Below, in pieces: positions 10,146-21,292 of a stretch of 64,000 nucleotides of DNA. The number at the start of each line of letters is the position of its first letter. The stretch's first letter is position 1. A model generated the notes under the pieces. It did not search any database. It was not told where the DNA came from and saw only the letters and a program-made list of their open reading frames with translations. Origin of the DNA: Oenanthe sinensis. Taxonomy: Eukaryota > Streptophyta > Magnoliopsida > Apiales > Apiaceae. The stretch spans positions 3,286,001 through 3,350,000 of the forward strand of contig JAPMAC010000221.1 in the NCBI GenBank assembly GCA_028671895.1, given 5' to 3'. The translations under genes and the position numbers were made by a program.

Positions 10146-12569
10146 AACTTTTGCCTTTTGTTACATACTATGCAATCACAAATGATTAAGCTTCTTGGTA
10201 CTCAACTTCAATTGAGTCCAGATGGGTTAGAGATATTGCTTTAAATAGTGGTAACAGCAGCTTCAACCTTAACATGCATAAATTTATCTTTGACTGATCA
10301 CTTCTCATATACAGCAGCCTAGACAAAGTAGTCTTTAGGCTATGAGACTAGTGATTCCAACCTAACTTAAGGTGGATTATCAGTCTTTACCCTATTGTGA
10401 TTCTTATACATACTTTGTCTAAGATTATGCAAGTCCTAAGATATGCATTTTCAAATAACTAAACAAGCATGGAAATAAGAACACATGGTAAACATTCAGC
10501 TTCAATGTATTAGATAAAAATTATGCAATTCAGGCATGTTATGCATATTAGAAAATTTAGTACTATCTACTTTAACCAACTTACACAATTGTGACAGATG
10601 TCAAGTAGATTTACAGATATTCAATAATTTTCTAAAAGCACATGGATAGAAGAACTAACAAATTAATTACTAATTCTGTATAATCCATTTCTGTTGTTGT
10701 CTTATATTTTTAACTATCTCTAATTACCCAAGTTAGTTTTAGATTAATCCTCGAATCAACAAGTTACTGACTACTTAGATAATTCTCCCATCTTTTAACT
10801 ATCTTATCCCTAACGAGTAATACATGATCTAATATGGCATTTAAGTGCAACTATGTGAGTAAGAGAAAATCATATGAAAATAAGCACATAAACAATTTTA
10901 AGTAAGAACAAATATAAAATATCTTATCTATGACATGTTTGTCTATTAGCAATTTTCACAACATTAGCAGAGGTATTAAATCACAGAAGATTTAAATCAA
11001 GTTCCAGCAAATGTTTAGGGATACACCTAACCGTCTAGAACACCCTATCTAATTCTATATATTCATTTTACTGGATATAAAATCAAGTATGAAATGCACT
11101 TATTTAAACTCATGAATCCTAGCATGCACTCTTATTCTTAGCACTTAGCAATCAATTAAGCATTTAAGTCCTAAGATGCTAACATGCTGACATGAATATA
11201 ATACATTTCAAAACTTAATAATCATACAATTCTGAATTAGATAAACGTATACTAGTTAGAATGTGTACCTGTGAAGTGCTTAGGGATTCATCTCTAGTGT
11301 TGGTCATTGATGCCAGATATCCATTTGGTTCATCACTTTCACTGATAGAATCATCCTTGCATTTAACTTCATCAATAAATGCTTTCTCTTGCTACATCCT
11401 CACTAATGCTTGAGATTCCTGCTACAACCCAACATAATGCCTGTCATCTTTTGCTTGTATAGGATTCTTCAAACTATGTAGCAAACCCCTGATCTTATCT
11501 TTGATTTCCAACCATCTCTGTTTTGTAACCACCTCTTGAACTGTACTTGAAAATCTCCTTTACGGAATCCATAGGTAAGGACCTTAGATTTAGAATTGGG
11601 ATTCCGTCTGAATCTGATGTCACTGAACTTCCTGTTGCCCTGCAGGCTTGACTTGCAGTCCAGTTCTCAGGTTATTCCAAAGTGTAAGATTCACATACAA
11701 CACCTTGACCACTACCTTGAGCTACTACATCTTCAATTCAGCTTCTAGGATCAATTTATTTCTGTTCAGAGGTTCTCAACCTTGACTTCAATCAAATTTG
11801 GTTCATAAGTTACAAATACAGTGGATATGCTAACAACCTGCTTTACCAAATATTATCTTCTTCAGCTTTTGTTTTAGTTCATAGGCCTTCAGCACATACA
11901 ATTCTTTTACAAACAATGTGGTTGTATCCTTAAATCCCTGTTGGCTGTAATCTCTATGATCCAGATGATTTGCATTGTTAGCACAAACTTCCTATAATCT
12001 CCCTATAGAATAATCTTTTAGGCTTTTACTGAGATATCAGGTAGTCTAGTCTGTTCTCCTTCACTACTTAAACCTCTAAGATTTTTCATCCAAAAATTCA
12101 ACTCAAATTAACCAAAAACTGTACCCAAATTAATCTCTTCTTTTCCAGCATCCGAATAAAGAGTGGGATCCTATGGAGTAGACCTCGAAGAAAATTAATA
12201 CCACTTCTTCTTCAACCTGTTTCAGAATTGACTTCATTGGATAATCTTCAGTCAATTTTTGTTATCTTCAATATTCGGAAAAATCTTCATCTACCAACCC
12301 TTGAGCACCCTCGAATTAATATTTAAGAAAAATTTAAATTTACAGAATTTTTAATTTTCTTATAAAATAAATTATTCAAAAATAAAAAAATATACAACAA
12401 ATTAATTTTCAAGAATTTCGAATTTTCTGAAAAATTAAAATATCATAAATTAATATTTAAGAAAAAATTTAGTTTTTAAGAATTTTAAAATTTCTGGAAA
12501 AATAAATAAATCTAAAATAAAAATTAAAGGGTACAAAACTAGGGGTACCAAACTGAACTTTGGGTGTTA
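10146..12569 (-). pseudogene. A2 gag remnant and 5' leader
   Basis: Patches of gag-like DNA (about 11300-12060, including the region matching the 'KFKNPRFRRNP' zone of element C) are scattered in AT-rich sequence with no open frame above 60 codons. 10440-11280 is also interrupted by AT-rich DNA that I cannot assign. Confidence 0.45.
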
Positions 12570-12790
12570 GTGGCGCCTAACTATTCTGGTGGCGCTGGTA
12601 TAGTAAACTCCATGTACAGGCGCAACAAACACAAAATGAATGCAAGTGGCGCTATCACAGGAGAACAAGATGGGAGGCGCAACTTCAAAACCAACTGGCA
12701 CTACAAATGTGTCGCACTAAACCACCCAAGTCTTGGCGCGTGCACTGCTCTCAAAGCCGCTTTGCTTTTCAAATTTCAGACGCGTGCGTT
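12570..12790 (-). repeat. GGCGC repeat cluster in A2 leader
   Basis: Several GTGGCGC / GGCGCAAC words, including an imperfect hairpin (GTGGCGCCTAAC ... GTACAGGCGCAAC). GC-rich in an AT-rich setting. Same motif family as in LTR-4, LTR-6 and upstream of the extra ORF of element C. Confidence 0.7.
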
Positions 12791-12889
12791 GGTCAACTCA
12801 CATGTACATTGCATCACTTGCCTTGACAAACAACATGTACGAGTCTAGTAGAAACCATGTACACTCACTTTGTTTTGAAAAAAATGGAC

Positions 12890-13140
12890 CAAATTTCGTA
12901 TTTTAATAAATTTTAATCATAAACATAAATTTATTGAAACTCATAAAATAAAATAATTAAAATTTATAATATAAACTAATAAAAGTTTATAAAATAAATT
13001 TTATAAAAGTTTATAAAATAAATTTAATATCAAGTTTATAAAATAAACTAATTAAAATTTATAACATAAACTAATAAAAGTTTATAAAACAAATTTTATA
13101 AAAGTTTATAAAATAAACTTATGAAAAGTTTATACTTTAA
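12890..13140. repeat. AT-rich low-complexity tract (AAAGTTTATAAAATAAA units)
   Basis: About 250 bp of degenerate direct repeats of a 16-18 bp unit around AAAGTTTATAAAATAAATT. No coding potential. Confidence 0.75.
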
Positions 13141-13227
13141 TTTATTTAACAAGGCCTCTAGTTCAAACAGCTTAGGCACGGTGAGCTTCACTGAGTTATG
13201 GATCTTGATTTGTATATCAATCAGTCA

Positions 13228-13239
13228 GCTCTTATACCA
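13228..13239 (-). other. Primer-binding site of A2 (decayed)
   Basis: Minus strand TGGTATAAGAGC: one mismatch to the initiator-tRNA complement TGGTATCAGAGC. It lies 2 bp from LTR-3, the same spacing as in element A. Confidence 0.8.
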
Positions 13240-13241
13240 AA

Positions 13242-14333
13242 TGTTGGGTCCCGAAGTATCGTAGAAGGGGGGTTGAATACGATACTCACTAAATTAAAAA
13301 ATTCTTTCGAATCTTTTGCGGATAAATAATTTAGAGTTCGGTTAGTGGGTTCGAATTCATGAGGTGAATAGTGTTTAAGAGGCTGGCTTACTAATTTTCT
13401 GTATTTATGAATAAACATTAAAGTTCTAGAAAATTAGCAAGTAAATTATAAAGACAAATTTCGGGGAATATATCTTTCGTATATAAACCCTGAGGTTGCT
13501 ACACCCAGTAAAAAATATAATTGGCTTCTAAACAGCAAATTAGTTTTTTGCTACTAACACAAAAATATAAGGCCCGGTTCCTATACAAATATATCTAAAT
13601 TTGTACAAGGAAAAACTGAGTCCATATGGAGTGATATCTAGGAGCCCTGAGCATTTTTCATTAAAGAAACGGGTCCTAATATCTGACCGGGAGCAAGGTA
13701 TGGGTGTGTATAAATTATCTCTTCTTGCTCCAGCCATGACAATAACTCTCTACATTTTTGTGTTTAAGAAGACGACCCTTCAAATGAGTGTGTAGACTTT
13801 AAATCAATAAATTAAGTTGCTGTAATTTGATTGGCTGAGGGCTAAGTGGGGCAAAGAAATATTTTGTTGCGCCAAGGGCTTTTTGTGTGGCCTATACATG
13901 TAGTACATAGGGGAGAGGAAAAGCTCCCCCACGTCAAGTCCCCCTCCTTGGGCACGAGAGACTTTAGGCTTTTCGCTTACGAGGATGGGGATTTACCAAT
14001 GGGAAAATGGGAGAAGGTCTCTGGTTCAGTGCCACATTAAAGGAAGGCTCAAAAGCCAAGTTGGTTTGAAATCGGACATTGATTGACGTTCGTTCAAAGC
14101 AATCAGTTGGGTAATACTTAATAAATAAACGTTCTTTTCAAGTACGTTCTTCAACTTAATAATACTTCTATAGGTAATACTCAAATTCCTTTCACAAACT
14201 GTTGACACCTAGTGCAACTGGTCTGGTTCACAGACGACTAACTTCGATCCAGGTCTTCGTATTATAGCCTTACGTACATTGTTAAGTTTGCAGCAACTTC
14301 ATTGCTTTGAACACTTACTGTCAATAAACATAG
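13242..14333 (-). mobile_element. LTR-3 (copia, minus), 5' LTR of A2, truncated
   Basis: In element sense the LTR ends ...GGGACCCAACA at 13242. Its other end is missing: at 14334 the plus-strand element B begins. The segment 14205-14260 matches LTR-6 and LTR-4 (the 'agtgcactggtctggttcaca' region). An isolated TTGTTGCGCCA word occurs near 13864. Open frames in this stretch have no family resemblance and I treat them as chance. Confidence 0.75.
13255..13286 (-). promoter_or_regulatory. U5 hairpin of LTR-3
   Basis: Arms AGTATCGTA / TACGATACT pair perfectly over nine bases around the loop TTCAACCCCCCTTC. The stem differs from the other families; the loop is the consensus. Confidence 0.75.
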
Positions 14334-15272
14334 TGTTAGTATTGGTGTCCTAAAGATAATATTTTTAATATTTTATTGAAAACAATTATGTCATGTGATT
14401 ATTTAATTAATATTTATTATGTCTTTATTTACTATGTTATAAATTGAAAGAATAATAAATGTCCTTGAAATATTAATATGTAATATATATCTTTAAGTAT
14501 GTGACTTAAAAATGAGATTATATGAATAGTATTTTATTCCTAAAATTCCCTAGTCAAGTATTATTATTTAAGGACAGTAATAATGCAATAAGACTAGTAT
14601 GTTTGTTGACAGATGACCACATGTCATTGGTCATATGTATGGTGATACTAAAGTCAAGAACATAAGTGTATGTATCAATACATGACACTAGAAAGACCCG
14701 CCGTAAGATTCAACATGTTAATAAGTGTCATAAGAAATCTCACTATGATAATGATGTAATGATCCTCCGACTTGAAATCATTATATTTCTATACGAGAAT
14801 TAATATACTTTGATTACACTCAAAGTTACCTTTAACCAGGTAATGATAAAGGTGAACATTGGGTATGCTATGAATCGTATGAGGAATATAAATGATAGAT
14901 ATATGATGTATAGTATTAGGGTTTAATCATGACATTTCATTTTTAGAGAAAAACCATAGCTGCTCAACATCAAGAGAGGCCAGAGAAAGAGAGAAAGAGC
15001 GATAGAGGCAAACAATTCGGCTAGTACCGACTCCGGTGATCGTAGGATAATCGGGCGTTCGTGTGGACTCCTTTGGAGAACAGATCTTTGCAACAAAGGG
15101 CTGCTGTGATTTATCTTTTCTGGACCTCCATTAAACAGCATACGAAAAGCTTTGTTAAGGTACAGACTTTTTCACCATAATCATCCAACGTTATACATGG
15201 ATCCTGCGATTGGGTTTCGATTTTTATTGTTTTACGTTAATTCCGCTGCGTAGTCTTGCACGAAACCCTTCA
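14334..15272 (+). mobile_element. 5' LTR of copia element B (plus)
   Basis: A 939-bp LTR beginning TGTTAGTATTGGTGTCC and ending GAAACCCTTCA, directly followed by a primer site. The start is typical of Tork/Angela-like copia LTRs (inference). It interrupts LTR-3. It lacks the C-rich hairpin seen in the Sirevirus-like LTRs. Confidence 0.83.
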
Positions 15273-15273
15273 A

Positions 15274-15285
15274 TGGCATCAGAGC
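15274..15285 (+). other. Primer-binding site of element B
   Basis: TGGCATCAGAGC, one mismatch to the initiator methionine tRNA complement, 1 bp after the LTR. Confidence 0.85.
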
Positions 15286-17231
15286 TATGTCAATAATGGG
15301 ATGATTTAGTTATGTGTTTAACAGTTTTTTGATGAATGTAAACATATATATGATATGTCATGACTATATGTTGATATATATGTTTTATATGATTTTGAAT
15401 ATATTATATTCATGTATTGTATAATCATGGGATGATTGTGTGTATTGATGTATGTATATGATACATGTTTGTTCTTACTTGTTATGGGAATCGTATTCGA
15501 TACGAATTCTGAAACGGCTTCGGTAGATTTTCTGAAATCTGTGTCCAGTGTCTAATTTTCACAAACGATATGTGTTGTCAGCTTCGCGTCTGTAAGCCGT
15601 TTGACGACGTTACAGGCCCCGAAACAGCGATTTATTATTTTCTGAAATTTATTTGATTTTCTGAAATTTCAAAATTTATTATATATGATTATATGATATG
15701 TTTATATAATCTGAGATATATTACATGTGTTATGTGATAACATGGTGGATGGTTATGGCATAAAGACCTATAGGATAGTGGTTTTGTTTTATAGTTTTGG
15801 TTTCTAAATACGACTTGCATGTCGTTTATTCATTATAATTGTTAATCTCGAATGTAACTCGAGTTCTTCTTATAATTTCATTAGAATAGATTTATTTATT
15901 ATTCAATATAATTGTTCAATGGAGACTTGGAAGCAAGGAAGCTAGGAGACAATCCAGATGATGGAGCAATGAAAAAGATAAAGACATGTAATAGTGTAGT
16001 ATTTGAAACCACCATAGATTGACCTTGATAATTCCATTAGCTTGGAAATATCACATAGGATGGGGCCATAACCAAACACATTTAATTTACTCACAATACA
16101 TATATGTATATGAATGCATGTGTAGATATGTATGTGTTGGAATGATGTATGTATTAGATACGACACCCATGACATGCCTACTTAAGAAAGATAAAATCTG
16201 TAACGATTCAAGATTTTAAAATTAAACAAACGATCATGAGATTCTTGTGTTTATGAAACACAGGTCCTGTTTGGCAACCCATTTTTTCCGGGAATAAGCC
16301 CTTATTTCTGGAAAAAAGTAGGTATGTATGTACTTTTTCTGAAAATAAGTAACTTATTTTTTATTTTGAAGATAATATTTGATTTTAAAAATCTAAAATA
16401 AATATTTATCTTTAAAAAAAATATGAAAATATGTAAAAATAAAATAAGTTACTTATTTAAGTTTAAGGAACCTCAAACGGCCACACAGTATTGAATATGA
16501 ATTTTCTTTTTCTGATATGGGGAGATTTTATCAAAAGTAAAATATTATTTGTAAGAAAGTTGGGTTTTAAGTGAGACCATTTATGACTTCTCCGACGATC
16601 TGGAAATCAAACCATTGAAGAATATTGAAATGGATTATTTGATCAAGGAAAAATTGAGAATCTCTTTATGATGGGATCATGATCGTTAAACGATAAAATC
16701 CCTAAATAAATATTAAGTTAATAAAGATGTCTTCCAATGTTAATACACATCAAGATCTAGATTGAGAAAGAGTGGGTTTGCCAAAGTGAAGTGCTCTTAT
16801 CAATCATGGGAAAATATGATAAGTAAATGTACTTAGTTTATGGAGACATTGGGTCTAACTTAACTAAATCATCACAATAGGATTGTGGGTTTAGAGGCAT
16901 AGAGTTTAGTGAGATTTATTAGATAAATGTGTACAAAGGGTTGTTCCACCAAACTATCCAAGAGTTATATTTGATATAATCGACAAATGTTGTCTATCTA
17001 AATAGTCGTGTTTTGGGTGTATTAGCCAACGCTATCTTAAAAATAAATGAAATATGGATCTTGGCTCACTAGAAAGATTTAATCAAATACTTTCTGAATT
17101 AATAGTTAGGGCTATTGATTTGATAAAAATAGAGGTAGATATATATATTATGAATGTATATGATAATCACTTGAACATAATTAAACTTCTGCAAACTAAC
17201 TAATACGCATTTTAAATAATGTAGATATTTA
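15286..17231 (+). other. Long leader of element B
   Basis: About 1.95 kb between primer site and gag start. AT-rich, with no open frame of interest. It contains a MITE-like insert at about 16262-16490. The rest (15286-16260 and 16491-17231) shows nothing I can identify. Confidence 0.55.
16262..16490 (+). mobile_element. MITE-like element, copy 1
   Basis: About 230 bp starting around GGTCCTGTTTGGC and ending around CAAACGGCCAC. It is rich in AAATAAGTAACTTATTTT palindromes and has no coding capacity. The reverse complement of 52490-52700 matches it over nearly its full length, so it is a dispersed family. The partial terminal inverted repeat (TTTGGC / GCCGTTTGA) suggests a small non-autonomous DNA transposon. 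Confidence 0.75.
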
Positions 17232-18251
17232 ATGGCAAACAACACAAATAACTTCTCTGTGAGAGCAACCCTTAAGAAGGACAAGCTGACAGGAACTAAC
17301 TTCCTTGATTGGTATAGGAATTTGAGAATTGTCCTCAGGCAGGAGCGAAAGCTCCACGTCATTGAAATTCCTTCACCTGCTCCTCCTGCTGAGAATGCAA
17401 CTCGCGTTCAACAAAATGTTTATCAGAAGCATATTGATGATGCGAATGAATTTGCATGTCTCATGCTGGAAACCATGAGCGCTGAGCTTCAAAAACAACA
17501 TGAGCATATGGATGCTTATGAGATGATTAAACATCTTCAAAGAAATTTTGAGGGACGGGCTCATCAAGAAAGGTTCGACACGAGCAAAGCATTATATGCT
17601 TGCAAACAGGGAGAGCGTGAACTAGTTCAACCACATGTTCTAAAGATGATAGGTTATATTGAGTATCTTGATACTTTGGGTTTCCCGATTAGTCCGGAAG
17701 CTGATATTGACTTGATCTTGTAATCTTTGAACAACAACTATACTCATTTTGTTATGAACTACAATATGAATGAGATAGACAAAACACCCACTGAATTGTT
17801 GGCCATGTTACGAACTACTGAAACCAACATGTAAAAGGTTGAACCTGCTGCCATGTTGATGGTAGATAACAAAGGTAAGGCTAATAAGAAAGGCAAATGG
17901 AAGGGAAAGAAGAAGATTGGATCTGCTTCTGGTCCCAAGCCAAAGGCTAATCCCAAACAGGTTTTAAAGCCTAAGGGTACTATTGCAAAGGGTGATTGTC
18001 ACTACTGTGGTAAACCAGGTCATTGAAAGAGAAATTGTCATGCTTATTTGGAGGATCTGAAGAAGAAGAAGGCTGGTCAAGCTTCTGATTCAGGTATTTA
18101 TGTTATAGAGGTCAATTTGTCTACTTCTACATCATGGGTATTGGATACTGGATGTGGTTCTCATATTTGTATAAACATGCAGGAACTACAAAGGAGTTGG
18201 ACTTTGGCTAAAGGAGAGGTCGACCTACGAGTTGTCTCATTAGAAAAATGA
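17232..18251 (+). pseudogene. Element B gag and protease (broken)
   Basis: Starts at an ATG (MANNTNNFSVRATLKKDKL) and encodes a copia gag core of the UBN2/DUF4219 type with NFLDWYRNLRIVLRQ. Stop at 17721-17723. The frame resumes with LNNNYTHFVMNYNMNE and meets another stop at about 17832. A zinc knuckle CHYCGKPGH.KRNC (about 17998-18039) is broken by a TGA before the last Cys. The protease site WVLDTGCGSHIC (Asp-Thr-Gly) is at about 18138-18173. Sequence after the protease is deleted. Gag forms the particle and the protease processes it; neither can be made whole here. Confidence 0.87.
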
Positions 18252-18262
18252 TTAAGCTCCTT

Positions 18263-19078
18263 TTACTGGACAAGGTAAAAGAGCCACTGAACGATTAGAA
18301 CTTATACATGGTGATGTATGTGGTCCTATGCGTACTATGGCAAGAGGTGACTTTTATTACTTGTCACGTTTATTGATGATTTCAGTAGATATGGATATGT
18401 GTATCTTATGAAGAACAAATCTGACTATTTTGCAAAGTTCAAAGAATACAAAGCTGAAGTAGAAAAGTAAACTAGCGGAAGTATTAAGACTCTACGATCT
18501 GATTGTGGAGGTGAAAACTTAAGCTATGAATTTAAGAGTTTCTTAAAAGAGTGTGGTATTGTATCACAACTCACTCCTCCCGAAACACCACAATGGAATG
18601 GAGTTTTTGAGAGGAGGAATCATACCTTATTGGACATGGTGTAATCAATGATATGTCATGCAGATCTTCCAATTAGTTTCTGGGGCTACGCCTTGGAGAT
18701 GGTTGCTTATACACTTAACCGAGTTCTTACAAAAATGGTTCAGAAGACTCCGTATGAGATATGGACTGAGAAATGTCATAGCATGTCATTTATGAAAATT
18801 TGGGGATGTGAGGCATTTGTAAAACGTCTAACTTCTGACAAGCTAGGATCTAAATCAAAAAAATATAACTTTATGGGATACCCAATTGAAATAAAGGATT
18901 ATTCTTTCTATAATCCTTCCGAGAACAAAGTTTTTGTTGCTCTAACTACAGTGTTCCTTGAAAGAGAAATGCTTTCGAAGAAAGTCAGTGGGAGGATAGT
19001 AGATCTCGTTGAAATTCGAGACCCACATGATAACATTGAACCAATGGAGGAACCTGAGCAGAATGTACAAGAAAAATA
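18263..19078 (+). pseudogene. Element B integrase (broken, 3' truncated)
   Basis: Copia integrase core: ELIHGDVCGPM (first Asp), LRSDCGGENLS (second Asp) and PQWNGVFERRNHT (Glu) are readable across frameshifts. 18648-19079 is open and covers the integrase C-terminal region up to NIEPMEEPEQNVQEK. RT and RNase H are absent because the element stops at 19079, where minus-strand gypsy sequence begins. Confidence 0.86.
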
Positions 19079-19081
19079 ATA

Positions 19082-20238
19082 CTGCTCAAGAACTTATGAA
19101 TTCTCCTTATTGTCTTCCTGCCCACGACTTCTTGGTTGGGAATGGTACATTCAACCACGAAGTGAGCTAACGTATGGGCTTTGATGGTCGTCCTAGGCTT
19201 ATAGCGGATCTCAAATTCTTCAAGCTCAATTGCCCTTTTAATTAGTCTTCCACTGGCCTTGGGGTTATGCAATATGTTTCTTAGGGGTTGGTTTATCAAG
19301 ACTTTAATGGTATGAGCCTAGAAGTAAAGGCGTAGCTTTCTTGAAGCCATTATCAATGCCAAGGAAAACTTCTCGACTTTTGAGTAATTCAATTAAGCAC
19401 CCTGCAAAATTTTGCTGACATAGTATATGGGTTTCTAAACCTTAGCCTCTTCTTTCACAAGAACAGCACTCAAAGCTGAGCTAGAAACAGCCAAGTATAG
19501 ACATAACACCTCCCTAGGGCTTGGTTTTGTGAGTAAAGGTGACCCAGCCATGTACTTTTTCAATTCCTCAATTACCGCTTGGCTCTCTTCATTCCACACA
19601 AAGTCTTTGACCTTCTTGAGTGCCTTGAAGAATGGCAAACACTTCCCTCCAGACTTGGATATGAAATGCCCTAGGGCTTCTACCCTTCCCATGAGCTTCT
19701 AGACGTCCTTTATAGTTTTAGGAGGCTCAATGTCCAAGATAGCTTGAATCTTATCAGGATTGGCCTCAATGCCTCTCTTTGAGACAATCAGGCCTAGAAA
19801 CTTTCCAGAACTGACTCCAAAGGCACACTTGGTCGGGTTCAACATTATTTTATGGGTTCTTAGAACTTCAAATGCCTCCCAAAGGTGCTCAAGGTGATTA
19901 GCACTCTTCAGGGTTTTGACTAGCATGTCATCAACATAGACCTCCATGGTCTTACTGATGAGGTGCTTAAAAATTTTATTCACAAGCCTTTGGTATGTTG
20001 CTCCTGCATTCTTTAGTCTAAAAGCCATAACTAGATAACTAGAAAATACCAAAATCAGTGACGAACGATACCTTAGGGATGTCATTAGGGTGATCTTGAT
20101 TTGGTTGTAGCCACTAAAGCCTTCCATGAAGCTAAGCATCTCGTGCCCAGCTGTGGCATTAATCAATGTGTTTATCATTGGCAAAGAGAAACAATCCTTT
20201 GAACAAGCATCATTCAAGTCTGTGAAGTCCACACACAT
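19082..20238 (-). pseudogene. Gypsy 1 reverse transcriptase and RNase H
   Basis: The RT palm is in 19699-20238. YVDDMLVK (residues 101-108) has both catalytic Asps. The first palm Asp, in the usual FMDAYSGYNQ, is replaced by Glu (FMEGFSGYNQ). 19435-19692 continues into the connection/RNase H region (FVWNEESQAVIEELKK), and 18985-19299 gives a further RNase H piece (EEFEIRYKPRTTIKAHTLAHF) in another frame. RT copies the RNA into DNA and RNase H removes the template. Frame breaks at about 19693, 19434 and 19300. Confidence 0.87.
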
Positions 20239-21280
20239 CCTCCACTTTCTATTGGCTTTTTTGACTATTACCGGGTTTGCTAACCATTCAGGAAATTGGA
20301 TTTCCTAAATGAATCCTACTTCCAACAACTTCTCTACCTCTTGCTTAATGGCCTCTTGCCTTTCAGGAGAAAAATTTCTCATCTTTTGCTTAATAGATGT
20401 TCGCTTAGGTCCACATTCAACTAATTTGTAATAAGTTTGGGGTCTATCCCTGGCATGTCAGCGGCTATCCAAGCAAATAGATCATTGTTGTCTTGCAAGA
20501 GTTAAACTAGTTGTTGTTTCAGGTCGTTAGGGAGAGATGACCCAACATATGTCACCTTTTCGGGATCTCCAGGATCTAGGGGAATGGGCTCTAGATCCTC
20601 TACGGGTTTCTCCCTTTTTTCTTCACTGTCTCGGACATCCATGTCCTTAATGGGCAGGACTTACCCCCTGTGCCATCGAGCTTCAATGCAGTTACATAAC
20701 AGCTCCTTGCCAAATTTTGCTCTCTTTTCACTTCTCCTACTCCGTTCATAGTTGGGAATTTGAGTTTCAGATGATATGTAGAAGCTATTGCCTTGAAGGC
20801 ATGTAGCTCTGTCCTCCTAAGGATTGTATTCTAGGTATTATTTGCCTTAATAACAAGGAAACTCAGCATTTGTGTTGACTGTCGAGGGTCCTCGCCCATA
20901 GTCATAGGTAGTTGTATTATTCCTTCAATCTGGGATTCCACTCCATTGAAACCATAAATGGACATGTTCGATGGAGTCAGTTGTGAATCATTGTAACCCA
21001 TCTTTGTAAAAGCATCATAAAACAAGATGTCCACTTACGACCCATTGTCTACTAAGACCCTTTTTACTTGTGAATTCCCTATAATTGGGATGATCACCAG
21101 GGGGTCATTATGGGAGAATTTCACCCCTTCTAAATCAGAATCATCAAAGGCCAAAGAGACCTCAATCCTTGCTCTCTTAGGAGCTTCTCCAACGTTGCTC
21201 ATCACCTCTCGGGCATAAGCCTTTCTAGAGTTTTGAAAGTTATCTACAGCGGTTGGCCCCCCTGAAATTACATTGATCAC
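20239..21280 (-). pseudogene. Gypsy 1 protease and protease-RT linker
   Basis: 21035-21280 ends in RVLVDNGS, the aspartic protease active-site start, immediately followed by an in-frame stop. The frame resumes at 21034 with VDILFYDAFTKMGY, the expected continuation. 20239-20830 carries the linker to RT with several stops. The protease would process Gag-Pol. Confidence 0.8.
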
Positions 21281-21292
21281 AGGCCCACGGGG

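Larger units (their letters stand above)
7388..13241 (-). mobile_element. Decayed copia internal region A2 (minus)
   Basis: Fragments of copia coding sequence appear on the minus strand in the order expected from high to low coordinates: gag remnants (about 10200-12060), protease and GAG-pre-integrase (9800-10145), integrase (about 9070-9700), linker (8870-9060), RT (about 8100-8700), RNase H (7531-7833). All are riddled with stops. A primer-site-like sequence lies at 13228-13239 and a polypurine-tract-like sequence at about 7388-7402. The leader carries GGCGC repeats like LTR-4 and LTR-6, while the 3' LTR is LTR-1 (GTAGAA type). The unit may therefore be a recombinant. Confidence 0.8.

Noticed and set aside
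12564..12848. 94-codon plus-strand frame with several Cys
   Set aside because: It lies antisense in the leader of A2 over GGCGC repeats, with no domain and no start context.
13846..14040. 64-codon plus-strand frame with GC-rich coding-like look
   Set aside because: Antisense in LTR-3, with no similarity to any family; the GC-richness reflects LTR repeats.
16019..16219. Short plus-strand frame with Cys-rich, Tyr-rich sequence
   Set aside because: Microsatellite-like ATATGTATATG sequence in the leader of element B; no homology signs.
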